Positions 27,267-36,096 of a stretch of 64,000 nt of DNA are shown one piece after another. This DNA comes from Liquorilactobacillus satsumensis DSM 16230 = JCM 12392 (GTDB taxonomy: Bacteria; Bacillota; Bacilli; Lactobacillales; Lactobacillaceae). Location of the stretch: assembly GCF_001435195.1 (NCBI RefSeq), contig NZ_AZFQ01000019.1, forward strand, positions 11,351-75,350. Reading direction: 5' to 3'. The notes below the pieces were generated by a model. The model saw only the letters and a program-made list of their open reading frames with translations. It made no database searches and was not told the DNA's origin. Every line of letters begins with the position of its first letter. The first letter of the stretch is position 1. Position numbers and translations under genes: made by a program.

Positions 27267-29171
27267 ATGGGAGTAAATACAAAAAAACGTCGGTATATCA
27301 CTGGATTTGACGGCATCCGGACGTTAGCCGTTCTTGGGGTAATTCTATATCACTTATTTCCGTATAATATTCAAGGCGGGTATCTTGGGGTGCCTATCTT
27401 TTTTGTACTTTCTGGATATCTGATTACGGATATTTTGAATGAAGAGATTGAAAAATACGGAAAAGTTCACGTTTGGGAATTTTATCAAAGACGGATGAGA
27501 CGTCTTTATCCGGCTCTGGTAGCAATGGTAATCGGGACAAGTGCCTATATAACGCTCTTTCAGCGGGATATGTTAGTTCATATTCGGAGAACGATCATTG
27601 CTAATTTGTTATATGTATATAACTGGGTACAACTTGGACAGGGACAGTCCTATTTTGATCGCTTTGGAGCACAGTCGCCTTTTACGCATCTCTGGTCGCT
27701 TTCAATTGAGGGACAGTTTTATTTCTTTTGGCCCCTGATTTTAACAGTCTTGTGGGTCTTATTACGCAAAAAGCAGCCGGTTTTTGATGTTATTTTTGTG
27801 GCAGCCTTTGTGTCGGCGTTGATGATGGCAGTGTTATATCGGCAAGGACAAGACCCTTCACGAATTTACTTTGGCACCGACACCCGGATGTTTGCAATTC
27901 TTCTGGGAGCAGCCTTGTCGGTTATTTGGCCAAGCAAGAGTTTAAAAGAACGGCTCAGCACTCAAGCACGTTGGTTTTTGGATGCTGCCGGGATCTGTGC
28001 ACTGCTGTTAATTGTTATTTTGTTCTTCAAGATGCCAGGTGAAAGTGATCTGACTTATCATGGTGGGATGTTCTTCTTTACACTCTTGTCTGCTGTCCTA
28101 GTGGCAACTGTGGTTCATCCGGGAGCAGATTTAAATCGAATTATGTCCAATCCTGTTTTCAGCTGGGTAGGTAAGCGAAGTTATGGGATCTATTTATATC
28201 AATTTCCTGTAATGATTTTTTATGAAACCCGAGTTGCGAATGTAGCAGCACATCCCGTTTTGCATAGTTTGGTAGAAATTGCGCTCATTATTGGAATTAG
28301 TCATTTATCTTATGTTTATCTTGAGTTACCACTTCAGCACTTTGACTATCGCCGGACTGGTGAAGTTATCAGTGAGTTTTTTCAGCGAAATTCACGCTAT
28401 GGTTGGCGCCGTTTATGGGTCTGTGCCGGGGTGCTCTTGAGTGTTCTTGCGTTAGTGGGAGCCATTGCGCAACCATCTTCAGCTTCAAATAGTTCCGCGC
28501 AACAATTGAAAAAAGTGATCGAAAGTAATCAGCGCAAGGTTGCAAGTGGAAATGCACGTGAACAAAAGAAAGCTGCTACTAAGCAAAGTGCAGCACAAAG
28601 TTCGCAGGTGCAAAGCTCTTCAGCTGACACGGCGCACAGTAAGCAACAGTCACAGCAGTCTGAAGAACTGACTGATCGTCAAAAACAGCAAGCTCAAAAC
28701 TTGAACGTGACGGCAGTTGGAGATTCAGTTATGGCTGATGGAGCAGTTAAGTTACAAGGAATTTTTCCGCGAATGTATGTTGATGCGCAGGTTGGCCGCC
28801 AGCCGCGCGATGCGATTGGAATTCTACAAGGACTTGCTCAAAATGGAAAATTGGCGGATACTGTCTTGTTGAGCCTTGGAACAAATGGACCTTTTTCAGA
28901 TGATGAATTAGATCAGATTATGGCGGCAGTTGGGAAAAGACAAGTCTTTTGGATTAACACACATGTTCCTACGCGTCGTTGGCAAAATCAGGTAAACGAC
29001 TCTTTAAAGGCTGCGGCGTCTAGGTATCATAATCTGAAAATTATTGACTGGTATGATTACAGCAATCGTCATCCAGAGTGGTTTTACGCAGATAATGTGC
29101 ATCCCAACGAGTATGGCCTTAATTATTACAGCGGCTTTATTGCAAAGGAAATGTTAAGTTCTTCTAAGTAA
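27267..29171 (+). CDS. oatA: Acyltransferase, OatA-like peptidoglycan O-acetyltransferase
   Basis: A 634-residue two-domain protein. The N-terminal acyltransferase-3 membrane domain (about 1-375, ten or so helices; GFDGIRTLAVLGVILYH and the RRMRRLYPAL motif) moves acetyl groups across the membrane. A Ser/Gln-rich linker (about 415-475) leads to an extracellular SGNH esterase-like domain with AVGDSVMADG (Ser), SLGTNG, and DNVHPNEYG (Asp/His). This architecture is that of OatA, which O-acetylates cell-wall muramic acid and gives lysozyme resistance; related OatB-type specificity is not excluded. GAGGTTAAG upstream; 32 bases after obg. Confidence 0.87.
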   Translation: MGVNTKKRRYITGFDGIRTLAVLGVILYHLFPYNIQGGYLGVPIFFVLSGYLITDILNEEIEKYGKVHVWEFYQRRMRRLYPALVAMVIGTSAYITLFQRDMLVHIRRTIIANLLYVYNWVQLGQGQSYFDRFGAQSPFTHLWSLSIEGQFYFFWPLILTVLWVLLRKKQPVFDVIFVAAFVSALMMAVLYRQGQDPSRIYFGTDTRMFAILLGAALSVIWPSKSLKERLSTQARWFLDAAGICALLLIVILFFKMPGESDLTYHGGMFFFTLLSAVLVATVVHPGADLNRIMSNPVFSWVGKRSYGIYLYQFPVMIFYETRVANVAAHPVLHSLVEIALIIGISHLSYVYLELPLQHFDYRRTGEVISEFFQRNSRYGWRRLWVCAGVLLSVLALVGAIAQPSSASNSSAQQLKKVIESNQRKVASGNAREQKKAATKQSAAQSSQVQSSSADTAHSKQQSQQSEELTDRQKQQAQNLNVTAVGDSVMADGAVKLQGIFPRMYVDAQVGRQPRDAIGILQGLAQNGKLADTVLLSLGTNGPFSDDELDQIMAAVGKRQVFWINTHVPTRRWQNQVNDSLKAAASRYHNLKIIDWYDYSNRHPEWFYADNVHPNEYGLNYYSGFIAKEMLSSSK

Positions 29172-29198
29172 ATCTGCGTTTACCTTGTGAAGACCAAT

Positions 29199-29240
29199 AA
29201 AAAGGCTCAGCGTCACTTTGTTGGCGGCTGAGATCTTTTT
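29199..29240. terminator. Terminator after oatA, shared with the convergent gene
   Basis: AAAAAGG-CTCAGC (29204-29209) pairs with GCTGAG (29226-29231) and is followed by ATCTTTTTG. A-rich left flank and T-rich right flank suggest use in both directions. Confidence 0.65.
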
Positions 29241-29247
29241 GTCTTAA

Positions 29248-29559
29248 CTACGAACTTTGAAGTGCCAACCCATTAAAAACAAGACCATTGGCGATAATGC
29301 GATAGCCTAAGACTGGATAGTTATGACCTGCATACTGGATGAAAACTGTAACAGGGGCTGCTGAATCATGAAATAAAACCGGGACTTCACCTAGCTTGAG
29401 CGCCTTTTGTTTACCCAAGGCGGTGCTGAAGACTAGTCCAGTAGTGGGTACCATGTTAAAATTTGTGATTGGAGTTTTGGTGTTTTTTTCGATTTCGAAG
29501 AATAAGCGTAATTCTTTGTTTAAGTCTGCAGTGAGAGTACAAAGGTCAGACAGATACAT
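29248..29559 (-). CDS. Conserved-looking protein of unknown function, 103 residues
   Basis: I do not recognise this protein. It is a soluble 103-residue sequence with a mixed alpha/beta character, a stretch KLGEVPVLFHDSAAPVTVF and the end YRIIANGLVFNGLALQ, no signal peptide, membrane helix or cysteine pair. It is a real gene by its signals: TTGTTT (29612-29617), 17 bases, TATAAT (29589-29594), AAAGGAGG 6 bases before ATG, and a terminator after the stop. Lies alone on the - strand between oatA and rnz. Confidence 0.72.
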   Translation of the reverse strand: MYLSDLCTLTADLNKELRLFFEIEKNTKTPITNFNMVPTTGLVFSTALGKQKALKLGEVPVLFHDSAAPVTVFIQYAGHNYPVLGYRIIANGLVFNGLALQSS

Positions 29560-29588
29560 AGTTAACCTCCTTTCAAGGTTTACTGTAT

Positions 29589-29617
29589 ATTATAATGTGG
29601 GTTGTTTTAGCAAACAA
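29589..29617 (-). promoter_or_regulatory. Promoter of the 103-residue unknown gene
   Basis: Read on the - strand: TTGTTT (29612-29617), 17 bases, TATAAT (29589-29594), about 30 bases before the start. Confidence 0.65.
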
Positions 29618-29726
29618 GGCAATCATTTTTAAATTAAGATGGTGACAGCTTATTTTTTGATGTTAAAATAAAAAAAGGTATTATTAATTTTAAGCTGTCT
29701 TGTGGCTTAATAGATTGGATAAGTTT

Positions 29727-30665
29727 ATGGAAATTGAATTTTTAGGAACAGGAGCCGGTTCACCGGCAAAAGCACGCAATGTTACGAGCATTGCTTTGAA
29801 GCTGCTTGAAGAAATTAATGAAATTTGGCTTTTCGATGTAGGTGAAGGGACGCAGCATCAGATTTTGCGTACGACGATTAAGCCGCGCAAAATTGCGCGC
29901 ATCTTTATCACTCATTTGCATGGGGACCATATCTTTGGCCTTCCGGGTTTTTTGAGCAGCCGCTCATTTCAGGGAGCTGAAAAGTTAGGTCAATTGGTAA
30001 TCTATGGTCCAAAAGGTATTCAAGAGTACGTGCAAACAAGTTTACGTCTTTCACAGTCAAAACTGACGTACAAGATTAAATACGTTGAAATTGATGAAGA
30101 AGGGTTGTTATTCGAGAATTCAAAGTTTCAAGTGTTTGCAGCTCGGCTGGATCATCGAATTGAGTGCTTTGGTTTTCGTATTGTGGAGCGTGACTATCCT
30201 GGTGAATTACAGGTTGACCGTTTACGGGCAGAAAAAGTACCTTCTGGGCCGCTATATGGAAAGCTTAAAGCTGGTGAGAAGGTTGTTTTGCCGGATGGAC
30301 GTACGCTCAACGGTAAGGACTACTTAGGCCAACCTAAGCGCGGAAGAATTGTAACTATTTTGGGGGACACGCGACAAACCCCTAACGTGCTTGCATTGGC
30401 ACAGCACGCAAATGCGCTTGTTCATGAAAGTACGTTTGGCAAAGATGAAAGTCAGCTAGCATTCAGTTATTATCATTCCACAAACATTCAAGCTGCCAAA
30501 GTTGCTCAAAAGGCGCAAGTCGGTAAATTATTTTTGACGCATATTTCAGCTCGTTACGTGGGATTAAAGTCGCTGCAGCTTGAAAAAGATGCACGGACAG
30601 TTTTTAAGCAAACGACGCTGGCTAACGATTTTGACACTTTTTTCATTCCATTTTCGCGGAAGTAG
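29727..30665 (+). CDS. rnz: Ribonuclease Z
   Basis: A 312-residue metallo-beta-lactamase nuclease that cuts the 3' trailer of tRNA precursors. [19 protein letters not shown] opens the protein; the zinc motif is [14 protein letters not shown]; later His residues are in [10 protein letters not shown] and FLTHIS. ATG 29727 gives the usual N-terminus although its ribosome site (TTGGATAAG) is poor; the upstream in-frame TTG is no better. First gene of an rnz-SDR-lapA-recJ-apt run. Confidence 0.95.
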   Translation: MEIEFLGTGAGSPAKARNVTSIALKLLEEINEIWLFDVGEGTQHQILRTTIKPRKIARIFITHLHGDHIFGLPGFLSSRSFQGAEKLGQLVIYGPKGIQEYVQTSLRLSQSKLTYKIKYVEIDEEGLLFENSKFQVFAARLDHRIECFGFRIVERDYPGELQVDRLRAEKVPSGPLYGKLKAGEKVVLPDGRTLNGKDYLGQPKRGRIVTILGDTRQTPNVLALAQHANALVHESTFGKDESQLAFSYYHSTNIQAAKVAQKAQVGKLFLTHISARYVGLKSLQLEKDARTVFKQTTLANDFDTFFIPFSRK

Positions 30666-30676
30666 GAGGATAGATA

Positions 30677-31486
30677 ATGAGGGGTTATAAGCAGCTGAAA
30701 GATTTACGCAATCGAATTGCAGTTGTTACCGGAGCTTCTTCAGGTCTTGGGGAACAAATCGCATATGAACTTGCACGTCAAGGTGCTATTGTGGTTGTTT
30801 GTGCACGCAGGTTAAAAAAACTCGAAGAAGTCAGTGAAAAGTGCCAGCAACTTTCAGGGCGCATTTCAATTCCCAAAGAGTTGGATGTTGCCCAACCTAA
30901 GAAGATCGAACGATTGGTAGCTCAAGTTGAAAGTGAACTTGGACCGATTGATATTTTGGTTAACAATGCTGGCTTTGGTTTAATGGAAGATGCTTTGTCC
31001 TTTGAAATGGAGATCGCTGAAAAAATGTTTCGAGTTAATGTTTTGGGGACGATGTATCTTTCAAAGTATGTTGCGCTCAAAATGGCACGTAGACAGCGGG
31101 GGGCGATTATTAATGTCGCTTCCGTGGCCGGAAAGATCGCAACCCCTAAGTCAGCGGTTTATTCTGCTACTAAAGCTGCGGTGCTAGGATATTCCAATGC
31201 ACTGCGGCTTGAATTAAAAGCCTTGGGAATTTCAGTTTTAACAGTTAATCCGGGACCAATTAAGACTAACTTTTTTAACTTGGCCGACAAATCAGGCGAG
31301 TATTTAAAAAAAGTCGGTTTTTTGGTGCTCGAACCTGATGAACTTGCTCAAAAAATAGTCAGCACTGTAGGAACGAACCGCAGAGAATTGACTTTACCAT
31401 TTATTTTTGAAGTTGCACATCACTTTTATGAACTTTTTCCGCATGTGGGGGATTATTTAGCAGGAGATTTGTTTAATAAGAAGTAG
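30677..31486 (+). CDS. Short-chain dehydrogenase/reductase
   Basis: A 269-residue classical SDR with the cofactor motif VVTGASSGLGEQIA (residues about 15-28), NNAGFG, and the catalytic Ser (NVASVAG), Tyr and Lys (YSATKAA). Arg after the second strand (CARRLKKLEE) suggests NADP preference. Of the YqjQ/DltE type; substrate unknown. AGGAGG before ATG. Confidence 0.9.
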   Translation: MRGYKQLKDLRNRIAVVTGASSGLGEQIAYELARQGAIVVVCARRLKKLEEVSEKCQQLSGRISIPKELDVAQPKKIERLVAQVESELGPIDILVNNAGFGLMEDALSFEMEIAEKMFRVNVLGTMYLSKYVALKMARRQRGAIINVASVAGKIATPKSAVYSATKAAVLGYSNALRLELKALGISVLTVNPGPIKTNFFNLADKSGEYLKKVGFLVLEPDELAQKIVSTVGTNRRELTLPFIFEVAHHFYELFPHVGDYLAGDLFNKK

Positions 31487-31499
31487 GGGAGCAGATAAC

Positions 31500-31856
31500 A
31501 TGAAGAATCAGTGGAGAATGATCTTAGCTTTGGTATTAGCATTAATTGTCATTATTTTTGCACTACTTAATACACAGGATGTGGCAGTTAATTTTATTTT
31601 TGGTAAATTCAGTTTACCGTTAGTCTTACTGTTGGTGATCTCACTTTTAGTGGGAGCCTTAGTAGCTGCACTTTTTTCAACTGTCACAATTATGGGACTG
31701 AAAAAGCAACTTAAAGACAAAGAAACTCAGCGTCAGGAAGAAAAGCTTACCGCTGAAAAAGAGTATCAACAAAAATTAGCAGAGACACAGTCTAAATATC
31801 AACGCAGATTGAACGGAAAGACGGCTGCTGCTGTAAAAAGTGAAGATAATCGTTAG
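31500..31856 (+). CDS. LapA domain membrane protein (DUF1049)
   Basis: A 118-residue protein with two membrane helices (about 7-25 and 39-65, with NTQDVAVNFIFGKFSLPL between them) and a charged coiled-coil tail. This matches the LapA/DUF1049 domain named for the Gram-negative LPS assembly factor; the function in Gram-positive bacteria, which have no LPS, is unknown. Embedded in the rnz-recJ-apt operon. Confidence 0.85.
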   Translation: MKNQWRMILALVLALIVIIFALLNTQDVAVNFIFGKFSLPLVLLLVISLLVGALVAALFSTVTIMGLKKQLKDKETQRQEEKLTAEKEYQQKLAETQSKYQRRLNGKTAAAVKSEDNR

Positions 31857-31877
31857 TTAAGTAGGAGCTGATTATGC

Positions 31878-34196
31878 TTGTTTGAGTCACGTTATGTGTG
31901 GAAACAGAACCAGGTTACCCATGATCCTGAAAAAATAGCACAAATTGAACAACAATTCGCCGTGGGTCCCTTTGTTGCAGGGCTTTTATTAGAACGCGGG
32001 TTGGGAAGTAAAGAAGAGCTCGATTCTTTTTTGCACCCGCGTCCAGAAAATCTTGTAGATCCCTTTTTAATGCATGACATGCACAAAGCGGTTGATAGAA
32101 TTCAAACTGCAATTATTGAAGGGCAAAAGATTACGATCTATGGTGATTATGATGCTGATGGGATCACGAGTACTGCTGTGATGTATGAGACCCTCGTCCA
32201 ACTAGGGGCAGATGTTCATTATTATCTTCCGGACCGCTTTATTGATGGCTATGGGCCTAATCAAGCGGCTTACCAAAAAATTATTACAGCGGGGACACAA
32301 CTAATTATAACGGTGGATAATGGAGTTAGCGGAATGGCTGCAATTACGGCGGCACAGACTGCGGGGGTTGATGTAATTATTACTGACCATCATGAACTGC
32401 CGTTGAATTTGCCAAAAGCCTTCGCAATTGTGCACCCACGTCATCCGGCACAACCCTATCCAACTGCAGAATTAGCAGGTGTAGGAGTGGCTTTTAAAGT
32501 TGCGTGTGCTCTTTTGGATGAAGTTCCGCAAGAACTCTTAGATTTGGTTGCAATTGGAACGGTGGCTGACCTTGTGCCACTGACTGGTGAAAATCGGATG
32601 CTTGTCCAATTTGGCTTGCAGGCCTTACAGCAGACCCAACGTTTGGGCTTGCAAGCGCTGATGCGTGCTGCTCAAATTACGCCACAAACAGTTAATGAAC
32701 AAAAGATCGGGTTTACAATTGCGCCGCGGCTGAATTCACTTGGCCGGCTTGAAAGTGCTACTCCGGGAGTACGCTTGCTGACTACTTTGGATGAAACCGA
32801 AGCTACACAGATTGCTGCTCAGACAGAAAAATTGAACCAAAAAAGGCAAAAACTGGTGGAAAAAATCACAGCTGCGGCACTTGAAAAGCTGGATGCTGTT
32901 TCTGAGACACACTTGGTGAATGTGATTGCTGCTCCAGATTGGCATGAAGGTGTTTTAGGGATTGTGGCTTCACGCCTGGTTGAGAAAACAGGTAAGCCAA
33001 CACTTGTACTCAGAATTGATGCTGACCGCAAGTCGGCAAAGGGCTCAGGGCGTTCAGTTGAAGCTTTCCACCTCTTCAAAGCACTGGATGTGCACCGCAA
33101 ACTATTTCAGAGTTTTGGTGGGCATCACATGGCGTGTGGGCTTTCATTAGACCCAGAACAATTACCAATGTTGCAAACCGCTCTTGATGAAGAGGCACAA
33201 AAGCAAAAGCTTGAGCTCGATCAAAAAGGGACATTGGAGATCGCCGCTCAACTCTCACTTGATGAAATTGATGAGAATTTACTTGCTGATTTAAAAAAAC
33301 TGGCACCTTTTGGTCCGGAAAATCCGCAACCGGTTTTTGCATTTAAAGACTATCAGCTTCACGGCTTACGTTTATTAGGGCAAAAACAGAATCACGTCAA
33401 ATTAACATTAACTGGAAAAAAGACACAGATTGAGGCACTTGCGTTTTCAATTGAAGATCAGCGTGCGGATCTCTTGCAAGATGCTGCCAGCATAGAGTTT
33501 GTAGGAAAAATAGAAGAAAATACTTGGCGAGGCCAGACCAAACCACAGATTTTAATCTGCGATCTAGCGGATCGGCAGCCTGCCTTTCTAGATCTACGGA
33601 CAAAACGTCTTACACCACAACTTTTCACGAAAAATGGAACTTATTTTTTCTTTAATCAAAGAATTCAACAAAAATTGGCCGGATATTTGCCTCCCGCTGC
33701 GGTTCAGGTCACCGGTTTGGAGTCTTTACCGGCTGAGGCTGAGTTTAGTGAGTTGATTGTTGTTGATTGTCCGCCGTCGTTGACAGAACTTGAGCAGCTT
33801 TTACAGACAGTTTCGTATACACGTCTTACCGCTATTTTCTACCCGTATAAACCGGTATATGAAGTGGGGATGCCTACACGCGCGCAGTTGGCACGTGTTT
33901 ACCGCTTTGCAATCACGCATGAAAATATTGACCTGAAAAATCAACTGCAAGAAGTTGCAGATTATCTTAAAATAAGAAAAGAGTTACTGACGTTTACATT
34001 GCAGGTGTTTTTTGAAGTCGGATTTGTTAAAATAGAAAAAGGTTTGATGACAGGATGTCCTGCTCATCAAACGGTCAACCTAAAAGAAGCACCCAGTTAT
34101 CGTTCAAGACAACAACTGCTTCAGGCTGAAAAGGTATTATTGACTAGCAAAACAGCCGATTTGAAAAAGTGGCTTTTTCAGCTTTCGGCAGTCTAA
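31878..34196 (+). CDS. recJ: Single-stranded-DNA exonuclease RecJ
   Basis: A 772-residue DHH-family 5'-3' exonuclease. Motifs GDYDADGITST (about 88-98), ITDHHELPL (DHH) and later the DHHA1 region GRSVEAFHLFKAL and GGHHMACGLS; the OB-fold region follows (about 450-550), and a C-terminal Firmicute extension makes it longer than E. coli RecJ. The start is TTG 31878, 10 bases after TAGGAG; an ATG at 31874 is out of frame and opens only a three-codon frame. Followed by apt after 21 bases. Confidence 0.95.
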   Translation: MFESRYVWKQNQVTHDPEKIAQIEQQFAVGPFVAGLLLERGLGSKEELDSFLHPRPENLVDPFLMHDMHKAVDRIQTAIIEGQKITIYGDYDADGITSTAVMYETLVQLGADVHYYLPDRFIDGYGPNQAAYQKIITAGTQLIITVDNGVSGMAAITAAQTAGVDVIITDHHELPLNLPKAFAIVHPRHPAQPYPTAELAGVGVAFKVACALLDEVPQELLDLVAIGTVADLVPLTGENRMLVQFGLQALQQTQRLGLQALMRAAQITPQTVNEQKIGFTIAPRLNSLGRLESATPGVRLLTTLDETEATQIAAQTEKLNQKRQKLVEKITAAALEKLDAVSETHLVNVIAAPDWHEGVLGIVASRLVEKTGKPTLVLRIDADRKSAKGSGRSVEAFHLFKALDVHRKLFQSFGGHHMACGLSLDPEQLPMLQTALDEEAQKQKLELDQKGTLEIAAQLSLDEIDENLLADLKKLAPFGPENPQPVFAFKDYQLHGLRLLGQKQNHVKLTLTGKKTQIEALAFSIEDQRADLLQDAASIEFVGKIEENTWRGQTKPQILICDLADRQPAFLDLRTKRLTPQLFTKNGTYFFFNQRIQQKLAGYLPPAAVQVTGLESLPAEAEFSELIVVDCPPSLTELEQLLQTVSYTRLTAIFYPYKPVYEVGMPTRAQLARVYRFAITHENIDLKNQLQEVADYLKIRKELLTFTLQVFFEVGFVKIEKGLMTGCPAHQTVNLKEAPSYRSRQQLLQAEKVLLTSKTADLKKWLFQLSAV

Positions 34197-34217
34197 TTTA
34201 AAGGAGCGTTTAAAAAA

Positions 34218-34736
34218 ATGGCATTAGATTTGACAGAGTATGTGGCAAGTATTCCGGATTACCCGGAGAAGGGAATTATTTTCCGTGATATCTCGCCACT
34301 GATGGCTGATGGAGAGGCCTATAAACAAGCAACCGCTCAAATTGTCCAATTTGCACGCGATAAGGGTGTTGAGATGATTGTTGGTCCTGAAGCCCGTGGC
34401 TTTATCGTGGGTTGTCCGGTTGCCTATGAACTGGGTGTTGGTTTTGCACCTGCACGCAAGAAGGGCAAACTTCCACGTGCAACAGTTAAGGCGGAATATC
34501 AATTGGAGTATGGCACTTCTGCGCTCTACATGCATAAAGATGCTGTTAAACCGGGACAGCGGGTACTAGTCACTGATGATTTGCTTGCAACTGGTGGAAC
34601 AATTGGGGCAACAATTGATTTGGTAAAACAGCTTGGCGGTGTCGTGGTTGGATGTGCTTTTATTATTGAATTGAACGCTTTAAAGGGCCGCGAAAAGATT
34701 AAGGACTATGATGTTTTGAGTTTAATGAATTACTAA
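34218..34736 (+). CDS. apt: Adenine phosphoribosyltransferase
   Basis: A 172-residue purine salvage enzyme (adenine + PRPP to AMP). PRPP-binding motif [14 protein letters not shown] (about 115-128), plus [18 protein letters not shown] and [17 protein letters not shown] before ATG. The recJ-apt pairing is common in Firmicutes. A repeat-rich gap follows. Confidence 0.98.
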   Translation: MALDLTEYVASIPDYPEKGIIFRDISPLMADGEAYKQATAQIVQFARDKGVEMIVGPEARGFIVGCPVAYELGVGFAPARKKGKLPRATVKAEYQLEYGTSALYMHKDAVKPGQRVLVTDDLLATGGTIGATIDLVKQLGGVVVGCAFIIELNALKGREKIKDYDVLSLMNY

Positions 34737-34739
34737 AAT

Positions 34740-34906
34740 GAAGTGTCGACAAGCAGTGGGAGACTTTGAGCACTAACAGCAAATTGCAAAGTAGTCGATT
34801 TTTGACTATGTGCAATTTGTAGTTAGGCACAAAAGGCTGGTGGTTGGAGCACGTTAAAGGAGAAGTGTCGACAAGCAGTGGGAGACTTTGAGCACTAACA
34901 GCAAAT
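34740..34906 (+). repeat. Identical 45-bp direct repeat downstream of apt
   Basis: Positions 34740-34784 and 34862-34906 are identical over 45 bases (beginning GAAGTGTCGACAAGCAGTGG). The unit between them includes a hairpin TTGCA-aAGTAGTC / GACTAtgTGCAA (about 34784-34815). The first copy starts just after the apt stop. No reading frame of note. Confidence 0.9.
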
Positions 34907-34921
34907 AGAAAAAACACAAGA

Positions 34922-34962
34922 GGGGCTGTGACAAAAGTTAAATTTTGTCAAAGTCCCTCTTT
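34922..34962 (+). terminator. Hairpin with T-rich tail, repeat family R1 copy 3
   Basis: GGGACTTTGACAAAATTT-type stem: GGGCTGTGACAAAA (34923-34936) pairs with TTTTGTCAAAGTCCC with mismatches, followed by TCTTT. The left arm and loop are identical to those at 1-20. Confidence 0.65.
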
Positions 34963-34970
34963 GTATTCCG

Positions 34971-35234
34971 GATAAACGTATTCCATAAGTCAAAATTCTC
35001 CGTCTAACTTCGAATTACTCATAGCAAAGTACTCGCTATGTTCGTAATTTCGAGTTAGCACTCAAAAGTTTCCCGACTTATGTCACACACACTCTCTTTT
35101 ATTTCGTATAAACGTCTTCCATAAGTCAAAATTTTCCGTCTAACTCCGAATTACTCATAGCAAAGTACTCGCTATGAGTAATTTCGAGTTAACACTCAAA
35201 TTTTCCCGACTTATGGAACACTCTCTTGTATTTT
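34971..35234. repeat. Two tandem palindromic units (about 130 bp each), repeat family R2
   Basis: Two similar units, 34971-35105 and 35106-35234. Each is a long imperfect palindrome: ATAAGTC ... CTAACT ... AATTAC ... GCTATG/CATAGC centre ... GTAATT ... AGTTA(G/A) ... GACTTAT, with 25 and 23 bases between AATTAC and GTAATT. The 621-bp gap 34737-35357 therefore holds the 45-bp direct repeats, the R1 hairpin and these two units, and no gene. No transposase or target duplication could be identified. Confidence 0.85.
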
Positions 35235-35357
35235 TATAATCTCTATATCAATAGAAATGGTGCTTTGGTGATAAGAAGGCCCAACCGCAACATGTGCTTT
35301 GCTCCCATTTTTACGTTATTAGAGGTATAAATAGACATAGAGATTGGAGCTGAACAA

Positions 35358-36023
35358 ATGACTAAACAAAATTATGCAATTATTGGCCTAGGCAGATTTG
35401 GTGGAAGTATCTGTCAAACCTTGATCGCTGGTGGTGCCGAGGTGCTCGTGATTGATAAGGATGAAGCTCGTGTTAATGATTACAAAGAGATTGCAACTCA
35501 AGCTGTGATCGCAGACGCTCAAGATGAGCACACATTGAAAGCACTCGGAATTCGCAATTTTGATCATGTTGTGATTGCCATCGGTGAGGATATCCAAGCT
35601 AGTATTTTAGTAACCTTAATGGTTAAAGAATTAGGTGTTAAGTATGTAACAGCCAAGGCTCAAAATGAGTACCACGCACGCGTATTGACTAAATTGGGAG
35701 CGGATAAAGTTGTCCACCCAGAACGCGACATGGGTATCAGAATTGGGCGTAACCTGCTTTCCAAGAACATGCTGGATTACTTAGACCTTTCTCCTGAGAT
35801 CAAAGTGGCAGAGATTAAAATTACGCAAAAGACCTTAATTGGAAAATCCTTGAGCGAGCTTAACTTTCGTAAAAATTTTGCGTTGAACGTAATTGCTGTC
35901 CGGCGTAAAGAAGAAGTGGAAATTTCACCAGCTCCGAGTGAAGCCCTTAAGTTAAATGACAGCTTATTAGTCGTCGGTTACAAAAAAGATGTTGAACGGT
36001 TCAGTCAGTTAATGGACCGTTAA
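35358..36023 (+). CDS. ktrA: Potassium uptake regulatory subunit KtrA (TrkA family)
   Basis: A 221-residue cytoplasmic RCK protein that gates a Ktr potassium channel. Rossmann motif GLGRFGGSI (residues 9-17) with Asp at the end of strand 2 (VIDKDE) for nucleotide binding; the RCK-C domain (about 140-221) is the site where c-di-AMP binds in characterised homologues. No channel subunit (ktrB/ktrD) is next to it, so the partner must be elsewhere. Strong family match; ribosome site GGAGCTGAAC. Confidence 0.94.
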   Translation: MTKQNYAIIGLGRFGGSICQTLIAGGAEVLVIDKDEARVNDYKEIATQAVIADAQDEHTLKALGIRNFDHVVIAIGEDIQASILVTLMVKELGVKYVTAKAQNEYHARVLTKLGADKVVHPERDMGIRIGRNLLSKNMLDYLDLSPEIKVAEIKITQKTLIGKSLSELNFRKNFALNVIAVRRKEEVEISPAPSEALKLNDSLLVVGYKKDVERFSQLMDR

Positions 36024-36096
36024 CGTGCCAAAAATTTGCAAGCAACTTGCTCGGCACACGGCGTTGTTTTAGTTTATTTCAGGATACATTTTTAAA

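Noticed and set aside
34740-35234. Possible CRISPR array
   Set aside because: Only two copies of each repeat, repeats themselves differ in type, no regular spacers and no cas genes.
34740-35234. Possible insertion sequence
   Set aside because: No transposase frame, intact or broken, on either strand; at most a non-autonomous repeat.
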